Positions 1 to 5,366 are shown, counted from the stretch's first letter. The stretch is 5,366 nucleotides of DNA from Actinomycetota bacterium (GCA_003154635.1 PMDX01000071.1:1-5366), one strand, 5' to 3'. The notes: generated by a model not told the origin, from the sequence alone. Made by a program: numbers and translations.

Positions 1-12
1 AAGGGGGCTCTC

Positions 13-1488
13 ATGGAGGAGTTCGACGTTGTCGTGGTGGGCGGCGGACCGGGTGGCTCGATGGCAGCCAGGACGGCCGCGGAAAAAGGATTGAAGACCG
101 TCTTCTTCGAGAGGGGCAGGAAGCCGGGCGAAAAGAATTCATCGGGGTGCGGGCTGGGCCAGAGGTGGTGGAAAGACTACCCGGAGCTCATGGAGAAGAT
201 CATAGAACTCCCTTCGGCCCGCAAGGTGGAGATGGTGGTGATCAACCTCCTGGACGAGCACGATCGCGTCCGGTACCGAAGCGGCACCACCGGCTCGGAC
301 CTCTGCGCCAACCGTTTTGGGAACGGGAGGGGGATGGATGGCGTGAGCGTCTACAGGAAGGACCTCGACCCGTTTTTCGCGGACCTGGCCGTGGACGCCG
401 GCGCGGAGCTGCGCACCTCGACCCTCGTCAACGATGTCATCATGGATAACGGCATCGTAACCGGGGTGAAGACGGATGAGGGCGAATCAATCAAGGCCGG
501 TATCGTCATCGCGGCGGACGGAGCGATGTCCACGTTGGCCAGGAAGTCCGGCATGCGCAACCGGTGGGGCGGTGGTTGCACGCTCGTGCCACAACTCGAC
601 TTCTCCTGCGACGAGAAGAAGATGGATGACGTGATAGGCAACGCCGAGTGGGTCTGGTTCGGGCCGCTCTACGGCACCTACCAGGTCAACTTCCGGGACG
701 GCTTTCACATAGGCGCGGGCCAGTGGGTGAGACCGGACTGGGACGATAAGCCCGTGGACATGATGAACAAGCTGGTCCAGATGGCTCCGTTCCAGGCCAT
801 GTGCCGCTCGATAGACGCGAAGCCGAGGGAATACCAGGCACACCTTCTCCCCTGGCTGAAGGAGCCGCCAAAGACCTACATGGCGGGCATGATGCTGGTA
901 GGAGACGCGGCGGGGTTCCCCTGCCCGCTGGAGGCCGAGGGTGTATGGCACGCGATAATTTCCGGCAAGATAGCGGCGGAGACCGCCGCCTGGGCCCAGT
1001 CGAAAGGGGACGTCTCGGAGCGAGCGCTCGCCGAGTACGAGCGCCGCTGGAAAGCCTCCGATCTCGGCAAAGAGCACGAGTTCGGGGAAGAGTTCGTCAA
1101 CCTGTGGGACAGCTCCGTCTTCGACCCGAAGCTCATGACGAGGCAGGTCCAGCTGCTGCTGGAGTTCTCGATGCTGCACCCGTTTTCCATCGTGTTCGAC
1201 TGGGGAGACGCGCACATGGACTGCTTCAACCAGCACCTGGAGCACCTCCTGGACCTCCTTCCCGAGTTCGGAGAGTTCGGCAAGACCTACGTCGCTCCCC
1301 TGGCACGGGGCATATGGCCCCGGAATGTGAAGCACATCCTGCTCATGCTGAAGCCCCGCGTCCCGGGACTCAAGCACGTCTCCGACGAGAGGTACTTCAA
1401 GGTAATAGCGAAGCTCTCGAAGCCTCTTGCCCCGTTCCTGGACCCGAATGCCAGACAAGAGGCGCCGCTGCCTCGGGGAAGCCTGTAG
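13..1488 (+). CDS. fixC: FixC-like FAD-dependent oxidoreductase (ETF-quinone oxidoreductase / geranylgeranyl reductase superfamily)
   Basis: A 491-residue flavoprotein. Residues 5-34 form a Rossmann FAD-binding fold: a hydrophobic strand, then GGGPGGS (GxGxxG at 10-15), with an acidic Glu33 ending the second strand. An ADG motif at 168-170 and the second FAD motif VGDAAGF at 296-302, followed by EAEG at 307-310, complete the pattern of the FixC/geranylgeranyl-reductase group. FixC proteins take electrons from ETF (FixAB) and pass them to quinone or a ferredoxin-linked acceptor. The directly following FixX-type ferredoxin favours FixC over lipid-reductase members of the same superfamily. The protein is somewhat longer than FixC proteins as I remember them (about 430 residues). 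The extra C-terminal part (about 400-491) carries a basic-hydrophobic stretch near 425-450 that might touch the membrane (inference). The ATG at 13 has a GGGGG run 5 nt upstream. The family is clear; the exact substrate is not. Confidence 0.85.
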   Translation: MEEFDVVVVGGGPGGSMAARTAAEKGLKTVFFERGRKPGEKNSSGCGLGQRWWKDYPELMEKIIELPSARKVEMVVINLLDEHDRVRYRSGTTGSDLCANRFGNGRGMDGVSVYRKDLDPFFADLAVDAGAELRTSTLVNDVIMDNGIVTGVKTDEGESIKAGIVIAADGAMSTLARKSGMRNRWGGGCTLVPQLDFSCDEKKMDDVIGNAEWVWFGPLYGTYQVNFRDGFHIGAGQWVRPDWDDKPVDMMNKLVQMAPFQAMCRSIDAKPREYQAHLLPWLKEPPKTYMAGMMLVGDAAGFPCPLEAEGVWHAIISGKIAAETAAWAQSKGDVSERALAEYERRWKASDLGKEHEFGEEFVNLWDSSVFDPKLMTRQVQLLLEFSMLHPFSIVFDWGDAHMDCFNQHLEHLLDLLPEFGEFGKTYVAPLARGIWPRNVKHILLMLKPRVPGLKHVSDERYFKVIAKLSKPLAPFLDPNARQEAPLPRGSL

Positions 1489-1492
1489 AGAG

Positions 1493-1498
1493 AGGAGG
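1493..1498 (+). promoter_or_regulatory. Ribosome binding site of the ferredoxin gene
   Basis: A perfect AGGAGG lies 8 nt before the ATG at 1507, inside the 18-nt gap after the flavoprotein stop codon. It fixes the ferredoxin start and supports co-transcription of the pair with independent, efficient initiation on the second gene. Confidence 0.85.
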
Positions 1499-1506
1499 AT
1501 GGCCAG

Positions 1507-1791
1507 ATGGAAGAGAACAAGATCGATTACAAGAAGCTCGTCAAACGGGTGGACTCGGACCAGATGGGAGACTTCATAACGTTCGACGAGTCAAAGTGCA
1601 ACGGCTGCGGCAAGTGCGCGCTCGTCTGCTCCTTCAGCCTCTGGTCGGTGAACGGGGATAAGGCGAAGCTGTCCCCGAGGTACCAGGAACTGTGCCTCGA
1701 GTGCGCGGGTTGCTGGGAGATATGCGAGCGGGAGGCTATCGACTTCTGGTACCCGAAGGGCGGCACGGGGGTCGTAATAGAGTTCGGTTAA
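1507..1791 (+). CDS. fixX: FixX-like 2[4Fe-4S] ferredoxin, partner of the upstream flavoprotein
   Basis: A 94-residue soluble ferredoxin. Two full CxxCxxCxxxC motifs are visible: Cys31, 34, 37, 41 and Cys63, 66, 69, 73, enough for two [4Fe-4S] clusters. The C-terminal run WYPKGGTGVVIEFG (81-94) matches the aromatic-Pro-Gly-Gly...Phe-Gly tail that I recognise from FixX proteins that partner FixC. Its place 18 nt downstream of the FixC-like gene, behind a perfect AGGAGG, supports one electron-transfer unit: ETF to FixC flavin to FixX clusters to quinone or another acceptor. There is no signal peptide, so it acts in the cytoplasm, probably at the membrane face through its partner. My recollection is that classical FixX has a less complete first motif, so two complete motifs are worth noting. 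Alternative: a general 2[4Fe-4S] ferredoxin recruited to this flavoprotein. Confidence 0.88.
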   Translation: MEENKIDYKKLVKRVDSDQMGDFITFDESKCNGCGKCALVCSFSLWSVNGDKAKLSPRYQELCLECAGCWEICEREAIDFWYPKGGTGVVIEFG

Positions 1792-1799
1792 GGGTCAAT

Positions 1800-1813
1800 G
1801 CATTTCGAAATGC
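1800..1813. repeat. Perfect 14-bp palindrome in the gap before the membrane-protein gene
   Basis: GCATTTCGAAATGC is identical to its reverse complement. It begins 9 nt after the ferredoxin stop and lies about 120 nt before the next start codon, in a 143-nt gap (1792-1934). It could be an operator for a dimeric regulator. As RNA it could form only a short 5-6 bp hairpin with a tiny loop and no following U-tract, so it is not a convincing terminator. A 14-bp palindrome can also occur by chance. I see nothing else firm in the gap. Confidence 0.45.
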
Positions 1814-1920
1814 CGCGAGAAAAGAGAAGTCTTTTGTCTAACGAAGGCAGAAGACACAATGCCTAGACGTCGTTCTCTCGGACGCGGCATCCGACTCAAC
1901 AAGAGATAGAGTGAGATTGA

Positions 1921-1928
1921 AAGAGGAG
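1921..1928 (+). promoter_or_regulatory. Ribosome binding site that decides the membrane-protein start
   Basis: AAGAGGAG lies 6 nt before the ATG at 1935. The reading frame is open from a GTG at 1911, but that start would put this Shine-Dalgarno inside the coding region, and the GTG has no comparable site before it. The ATG at 1935 is therefore preferred. Confidence 0.7.
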
Positions 1929-1934
1929 CTGATA

Positions 1935-2450
1935 ATGAATAACGGGTTCAGTTCGGAGACGGGTTCGCTTGCGGAAATTAGAGAGGCTATTGTGGAACGA
2001 GTCGTTCCCGAAACGTACAGCGACACAGCAGCATTGCCAATGGGGGACTTTCTCGGGATGATGGGAGGGTTCACAGCCATTGTTTTCGCGGTCGCGACCA
2101 ATATGTATACACCGGCAGCCACAGCGGCCCATGCAGGCGCAAGGGCTTTGCACGGAGTCAGCGTCCACAACCCGGTGGCGTTAGTGTGCTTTGTCATGGG
2201 GGCCATGTCGTTCGTGGTTGGATCGTTCTGTATTCTGGCGCGCTTCATAAACCCTAATGTGAGATGGATAAGAACCCCCGGGTGGTTCTATGGATTCACT
2301 GCAACGGCAATACTGATAACTTGCATCCTGGGGCTGGTCGCACCACCTGGCATAATGGGAGCAAAGGCCAGCATCAGTATGGGTTTGATATTGGAGATGT
2401 GCGCGGCAGCGATGATGGGCCTGGGCGCATTACTCAAGTTCGATTTCTAG
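1935..2450 (+). CDS. Hypothetical four-helix integral membrane protein
   Basis: I do not recognise this 171-residue protein. After a hydrophilic, mildly acidic N-terminus (1-33), four hydrophobic segments are visible, roughly at residues 36-56, 81-104, 117-137 and 142-166. The loop between helices 2 and 3 carries Arg103, Arg110 and Arg113. The loop between helices 1 and 2 carries two His (66 and 73, in the stretch around AAHAGARALHG) and His78. There is no cleavable signal or soluble domain. Third codon positions are about 60% G/C in the part I counted by hand, against about 80% in the first gene, so the gene may have a different history. It lies 143 nt after the ferredoxin on the same strand and could be a separate transcription unit. 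Small four-helix proteins include quinone-linked subunits, transporter accessory proteins and sensors, but nothing here singles one out. A GTG at 1911 is the alternative start. Confidence 0.75.
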   Translation: MNNGFSSETGSLAEIREAIVERVVPETYSDTAALPMGDFLGMMGGFTAIVFAVATNMYTPAATAAHAGARALHGVSVHNPVALVCFVMGAMSFVVGSFCILARFINPNVRWIRTPGWFYGFTATAILITCILGLVAPPGIMGAKASISMGLILEMCAAAMMGLGALLKFDF

Positions 2451-2471
2451 CCGACGGACCGAAAGAATATC

Positions 2472-2500
2472 GGGATGCCTGTCTGGCTGGCGGGCATTCC
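2472..2500. repeat. Stem-loop 1 in the convergent intergenic region
   Basis: GGGATGCCT (2472-2480) pairs with GGGCATTCC (2492-2500) over 9 positions, two of them G-U in the plus-strand RNA, with an 11-nt loop. It starts 21 nt after the membrane-protein stop and sits directly before a longer hairpin. No U-run follows, so a role in transcription end is only possible. Confidence 0.4.
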
Positions 2501-2501
2501 G

Positions 2502-2547
2502 GCACAAATGCCTCTCATCCTGTTGGAAGGACGAGGGGCATTTGTGC
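2502..2547. terminator. Long stem-loop between convergent genes, possible bidirectional terminator
   Basis: Arms 2502-2521 and 2528-2547 pair over 20 positions with one G-U pair and one A-C mismatch (plus-strand RNA) around a 6-nt loop, GTTGGA. The outer 11 bp (GCACAAATGCC with GGCATTTGTGC) are perfect. It lies in the 149-nt gap (2451-2599) between the stops of the plus-strand membrane-protein gene and the minus-strand transporter gene, where a shared transcription end is expected. Neither side has a clear T-tract, so a classical intrinsic terminator is not proven. It may instead protect 3' ends or be a dispersed palindromic repeat. The rest of the gap shows nothing I can name. Confidence 0.55.
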
Positions 2548-2599
2548 TGAAGACGTGTCGTTCTCCAGAGGATTGCCTCGATAAGTTCCGACCCCGGCC

Positions 2600-3883
2600 C
2601 TACCCGCGGTCATGCCCGGTCTTCTCGTCGAGGAACTCCAGAGCCACCTTGGTTATCCTGTTATTGCGCAGCTTCTCGACCTTGACCGAGATCCCGTTGT
2701 AAACAAAAGTCTCACCCGCGATCGGCAGATGGCCGAGCACCTTGAGCACAAGACCACCGACTGAATCGATATCAGCGGGCCCGGGTATATCAACCGGCAA
2801 TATCTCGGATAGGTCCTCGAGGTTCATCCGGGCGTCGACCCTGTAGTGGCGGTCGTCGATCTTTTCGACGAGGTTCACTTCGAGGTCGTACTCGTCGAAT
2901 ATCTCGCCCACGATCTCCTCGAGGAGATCCTCGATCGTCACGAGCCCTACGACGGTCCCGTACTCGTCGACGACTATCGACATATGGACCTTTCTTTTCT
3001 TGAGGTCATTCAACAATTCGCTCAGGACCTTGGTCTCGGGTATGACGATCGCTTTCCGGAGGATATCTTTGATCGGATGATCGAGTTTGTCTTCAAGAAG
3101 ATGCGCCATGAGGTCCTTTGCGTAGAGCACGCCCGCTATATTGTCCAGCTCACCCATGTATACGGGTATGCGCGAGTGCCCGTACTCCATTACCGTCACA
3201 AGGGCTTCTTTCATCGAGGAGTCCGCGGGAAGCGTGACCATGTCCGGCCTTGGGACCATGACCTCCCTTGCAAGCGTATCGGAGAATTCGAAGACGGAGT
3301 GTACCATCTCCTTCTCTTCTTCCTCTATGACGTCCTGCTCCTCCGCGAAGCTGACAAGGGCTTTAATCTCGCCCTCCTCGGTTATTATGCCTTCGTTTAG
3401 GTCTATCTTGCGCCCGAACAACATGAGCACTCCACTGGCGATCAGCTCGAGCAACCAGGTGAGCGGGCGGAATATCCTGCTGAGAAGAGTAACCGGTCTC
3501 GTCACCCACAGCGCTATTCCCTCAGAGTTGTGGCTTGCCGCGGATTTCGGGACCAACTCGCCAAAGATAAACATCAGTGCGGTTATAAAGACAGTGCCGA
3601 TAGCGACGCCGAGGCCGGTGTTGTGAGTGAGCCTTATCGTCAGCCAGGTCGCGAGTGACGCGGCGGTCAGCTGCACCGCGGTTACCAGCAGCAGAATCGT
3701 CGGATAGAAGAAGTCGGGTTTATCGAGCAATCTCTTGAGCTCATCGGCCTTCTTGACCTTCTTCTCGACGAGATAGCGCACGCGAATGCGGCTTACCCGC
3801 ATAAGCGCGGTCTCGCAAGCTGCAAAATACGCTGCAAGCAGTGTAAGCACCAGCATTGCGATCAAGCCAAGTGCGGTTCCCAT
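2600..3883 (-). CDS. CNNM/CBS-domain CorC-HlyC family transporter (probable Mg2+/Co2+ efflux protein)
   Basis: A 427-residue protein with the full domain order of the HlyC/CorC group. Residues 1 to about 155 are the CNNM (DUF21) membrane domain, with CETAL at 23-27 in the first helix, hydrophobic segments near 1-25, 62-83, 92-110 and 133-157, and the conserved GELVPK at 108-113. A helical linker, EEGEIKALVSFAEEQ (169-183), leads to two CBS domains (about 205-262 and 270-332) with VMVPRPDM at 208-215, HSRIPVY at 236-242 and DEYGTVVGLVTIEDLLEEIVGEI across 306-328. The CorC/HlyC C-terminal domain covers about 335-420. Family members export or exchange Mg2+ (some Co2+), with the CBS pair binding nucleotide. 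Older 'hemolysin' labels are historical. The length is normal for the family. The ATG at 3883 has GGGAG 8 nt upstream. The gene follows the deacetylase on the same strand after 85 nt and may share its transcript. Confidence 0.92.
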   Translation of the reverse strand: MGTALGLIAMLVLTLLAAYFAACETALMRVSRIRVRYLVEKKVKKADELKRLLDKPDFFYPTILLLVTAVQLTAASLATWLTIRLTHNTGLGVAIGTVFITALMFIFGELVPKSAASHNSEGIALWVTRPVTLLSRIFRPLTWLLELIASGVLMLFGRKIDLNEGIITEEGEIKALVSFAEEQDVIEEEEKEMVHSVFEFSDTLAREVMVPRPDMVTLPADSSMKEALVTVMEYGHSRIPVYMGELDNIAGVLYAKDLMAHLLEDKLDHPIKDILRKAIVIPETKVLSELLNDLKKRKVHMSIVVDEYGTVVGLVTIEDLLEEIVGEIFDEYDLEVNLVEKIDDRHYRVDARMNLEDLSEILPVDIPGPADIDSVGGLVLKVLGHLPIAGETFVYNGISVKVEKLRNNRITKVALEFLDEKTGHDRG

Positions 3884-3891
3884 TGACTAAG

Positions 3892-3896
3892 CTCCC
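3892..3896 (-). promoter_or_regulatory. Ribosome binding site of the CorC-like gene
   Basis: GGGAG on the minus strand lies 8 nt before the ATG at 3883. This supports the chosen start, which places the first CNNM helix at the very N-terminus, as is usual for the family. The rest of the 85-nt gap to the deacetylase stop holds no convincing terminator or promoter. Confidence 0.6.
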
Positions 3897-3968
3897 ATTA
3901 ACAGCAGGTAGAGGTATTGTGCCGCGAAGACCATTAACGAATCCAATCAATCCACCGGTCTGTCCCTG

Positions 3969-5258
3969 TCACCGCTGCTCATAACCGGCAAAGTAGACGC
4001 CCTTGGGCAACCTGCCGGAGAGCAGGCGCGGTTGCATGTAGCCGGGGGCGCAGATCGTGGACGGGTCTCCATCGCTGATAAACCGCTGCTCGGGGTGCGT
4101 GTCGAAGTAGGCCAGCCAGTAGCCGGATCCGTCCGTGCCCTTGCCGGTCTGCGGGTCGTAGTCCATCGCCTGGATGCGGGGCAACTCGGCGCCCGGGTTC
4201 TTGTAGTGATACTGGGGGTAGAGGGGATTCGACCCGACCAGGAGCACCCATTTCATGTTGTAGGTGGCTCCATTGTAGGACCCGTGGAACATCAGGTCGT
4301 GGTTTTTCGGCATCACACCGTCGGGGAGGCACAGAGTGTCGACCTTGACATTCGGGTCGATCGATTTCATGTTCGATATCGAGGCGCCGATCTCTTTCTG
4401 GACGTCCTGATCGCTCAGCTTCCCCAGCGGGATGTGCGAGACCGTGTGATCGGCGAACTCGAAACCGTGGCTCGCCAGATACTCGACTTTTTCCTTTCCC
4501 ATGCCAGGCTGCTCGAAGAGGCTCGGGAGGTAGCTGAAGACCGCCGTGCACCCGAAGTCCGGATGTTTGTGGTAGAACGCTTCCATCATCCCGACCGCGC
4601 AATTGGGGTCGATGACCTTCTTGCCACCCTGGTCGATGTACCGGAACTGTGAAACGGTCGAGTCGTCGAAGGTGAAGATAACCGGCGTGGTACCGGCTGG
4701 TGTATTGATGTGCCCGCTCAGGAAGTCGCTGTACTTGATGAGGCGGTATCCTTTTGCGTAAAGCGTCTCGAGATCCCTCTTGAAGTTGCCTATGCTCCGG
4801 GTGAAACTTCCCTCTGTGGCGGCAATGCGATGGTACTCGAGGATCATGACCATGCCGAGCTCGTTCGGTCGGATGCCCTTCTTCAGGAGTGACTGGACAT
4901 CCACGCTGTGAGAGTTCCCACTCCCGGCCTGGACGGAGTTCAGCGCGGCCGTGCCCTTGTTGGACCCATGGACGAAGATGACGACCGCGAGAACCGTTAC
5001 AGCGGCTACCGCCAGGACCAGTATGAAAAGGCGCCTGCGCCTCCTGCGATACGGGTTGGGCTTGCGGTCCATTTCGCCACTGCCATTCCCTTTTTCGTGC
5101 CGCTCCACCTTCCTCACCCGATATCCTCGCGATTCCGTTGGGTTGGGCGCGTCTTTTGTACGGTATTCTCCATTTGTCTCCTCCAACGCCGTGATTCTAC
5201 TACGAATCGCTCCTTTCCGGCGTGGTTTTTTAGCACGCTCCCCTACCGACCTCTCCAT
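3969..5258 (-). CDS. Membrane-anchored polysaccharide deacetylase (NodB / carbohydrate esterase 4-like)
   Basis: From the ATG at 5258 the protein has 429 residues. Residues 1 to about 76 are a Lys/Arg-rich cytoplasmic tail ending in a run of Arg. Residues 77-97 are one transmembrane helix, so the rest lies outside the membrane. The NodB-type domain begins near 135 with MVMILEYHRI and has the metal-site motifs TFDDS (Asp198-Asp199) and HTVSH (His271, His275). These fit the Asp-His-His metal triad of esterases that remove N- or O-acetyl groups from peptidoglycan or other envelope glycans. Two departures are visible: Ser replaces Gly in the usual TFDDG, and the third motif reads LCLPDG where many members have Arg-x-Pro-Tyr-Gly. 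Substrate is unknown. AGGTGGTGAT directly precedes the chosen ATG. A TTG at 5324 (451 residues) and an internal ATG at 5072 (367 residues, a short basic tail then the helix) are alternatives. Family call firm, start uncertain. Confidence 0.85.
   Translation of the reverse strand: MERSVGERAKKPRRKGAIRSRITALEETNGEYRTKDAPNPTESRGYRVRKVERHEKGNGSGEMDRKPNPYRRRRRRLFILVLAVAAVTVLAVVIFVHGSNKGTAALNSVQAGSGNSHSVDVQSLLKKGIRPNELGMVMILEYHRIAATEGSFTRSIGNFKRDLETLYAKGYRLIKYSDFLSGHINTPAGTTPVIFTFDDSTVSQFRYIDQGGKKVIDPNCAVGMMEAFYHKHPDFGCTAVFSYLPSLFEQPGMGKEKVEYLASHGFEFADHTVSHIPLGKLSDQDVQKEIGASISNMKSIDPNVKVDTLCLPDGVMPKNHDLMFHGSYNGATYNMKWVLLVGSNPLYPQYHYKNPGAELPRIQAMDYDPQTGKGTDGSGYWLAYFDTHPEQRFISDGDPSTICAPGYMQPRLLSGRLPKGVYFAGYEQR
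5114..5173 (-). other. Candidate 19-residue ORF with a strong Shine-Dalgarno, nested out of frame in the deacetylase N-terminus
   Basis: On the minus strand, GGAGGAG (5178-5184) stands 4 nt before an ATG at 5173, one of the best ribosome sites in the window. The frame differs from the deacetylase and ends at TGA after 19 sense codons (MENTVQKTRPTQRNREDIG). The next in-frame Met codon of the deacetylase, at 5072, comes 41 nt further. It could be a leader peptide coupled to an internal deacetylase start, the real start of a gene disrupted by an indel, or chance purine richness. The peptide resembles nothing I know. Confidence 0.25.
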
Positions 5259-5268
5259 ATCACCACCT
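5259..5268 (-). promoter_or_regulatory. Putative ribosome binding site for the deacetylase start at 5258
   Basis: AGGTGGTGAT differs at one position from the 16S-complementary AGGAGGTGAT and abuts the ATG, giving AGGTGG a 4-nt spacer, a little short but workable. It is the main reason for choosing this start over the upstream TTG. Confidence 0.5.
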
Positions 5269-5282
5269 GGCCTCGTGTTTTC

Positions 5283-5312
5283 ATTATGCTTTTTTGAACT
5301 ACGCGGTATCCA
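5283..5312 (-). promoter_or_regulatory. Possible sigma-70-type promoter for the deacetylase
   Basis: On the minus strand, TGGATA (5307-5312) and CATAAT (5283-5288) are separated by 18 nt, with an A-run just before the -10-like box. Each hexamer matches the consensus at four or five of six positions. The -10 box ends 24 nt before the ATG at 5258, a sensible leader length, and it would lie inside the coding region if the TTG at 5324 were used. The match is weak enough to be chance. Confidence 0.28.
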
Positions 5313-5366
5313 CCAGGCGTGCAAGATTCCTGAGTCGGCATGCGAGGACCAGCGAACAAACGACCC

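Noticed and set aside
487..1458. Long open frame (323 codons) on the minus strand inside the FixC-like gene
   Set aside because: It is antisense to a gene with clear FAD motifs. Its translation is rich in Arg, Gly and Leu with no recognisable domain, as expected for a shadow frame in GC-rich DNA.
801..1661. 286-codon plus-strand frame overlapping the FixC-like and ferredoxin genes
   Set aside because: It is a shifted frame across two well-supported genes. Its translation is low-complexity Arg/Gly/Pro/Ala with no motif.
1834..1860. TTGTCT and CACAAT as a promoter for the orphan membrane protein
   Set aside because: Each hexamer matches the consensus at only four positions and the 15-nt spacer is short. 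This is too weak to annotate, although a promoter in this gap is plausible.
2475..2702. Small plus-strand ORF (75 codons) starting in the hairpin region
   Set aside because: It has no Shine-Dalgarno, runs through both arms of the stem-loop and then overlaps the end of the CorC-like gene. It is better explained as chance.
3895..3938. Direct repeat CCATTAAC at 3895-3902 and 3931-3938, 36 bp apart
   Set aside because: Two copies of an 8-mer in an 85-nt gap, one overlapping the ribosome-site area of the CorC-like gene. It may be chance, with no third copy or symmetry to support a regulatory site.
3884..3968. AGACC and GGTCT as a terminator hairpin between the two minus-strand genes
   Set aside because: Only 5 bp around a loop of more than 20 nt and no T-tract.
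4032..4652. 206-codon plus-strand frame opposite the deacetylase
   Set aside because: Antisense shadow. The minus strand carries the metal-site motifs of the deacetylase through the same bases.

Overview
The window is GC-rich bacterial DNA with five protein-coding genes in two convergent blocks. I see no RNA gene, insertion sequence, CRISPR array or phage gene. The organism cannot be named from this sequence. The deacetylase is anchored by an N-terminal membrane helix behind a basic cytoplasmic tail, which fits a monoderm (Gram-positive type) cell wall. A FixC/FixX-type pair fits an anaerobe or facultative anaerobe that routes electrons through electron-transfer flavoprotein. A deep-branching anaerobic actinobacterium or a high-GC Firmicute would fit, but this is inference only.

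Left block, plus strand. A FAD-dependent FixC/geranylgeranyl-reductase-family oxidoreductase (13-1488) is followed 18 nt later by a FixX-like ferredoxin with two complete four-cysteine motifs (1507-1791). They look co-transcribed and probably pass electrons between a reduced ETF (FixAB/EtfBA, perhaps encoded just left of the window) and a quinone pool or another acceptor. No nif gene is visible, so a role in nitrogen fixation is not implied. After a 143-nt gap with a perfect 14-bp palindrome comes an unrecognised four-helix membrane protein (1935-2450), whose codon use is visibly less GC-rich than that of its neighbours.

Middle. The 149 nt between the convergent stop codons (2451-2599) hold two adjacent stem-loops. 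The second is a 20-bp imperfect stem. Neither has a clear U-tract.

Right block, minus strand. A membrane-anchored polysaccharide deacetylase (3969 to about 5258) is followed after 85 nt by a CNNM/CBS/CorC-type cation transporter (2600-3883). The deacetylase probably modifies a cell-envelope glycan and the CorC-like protein probably exports or exchanges divalent cations. Their functional link is not obvious. The deacetylase start is unresolved: a strong Shine-Dalgarno and ATG for a 19-codon out-of-frame ORF lies inside its N-terminal region, and third-position base composition shifts at an internal Met codon.

Most of the window is ordinary housekeeping or accessory metabolism. The points that merit a second look are the orphan membrane protein and its palindrome, the two-cluster FixX, the deacetylase N-terminus and active-site variants, and the intergenic hairpins.
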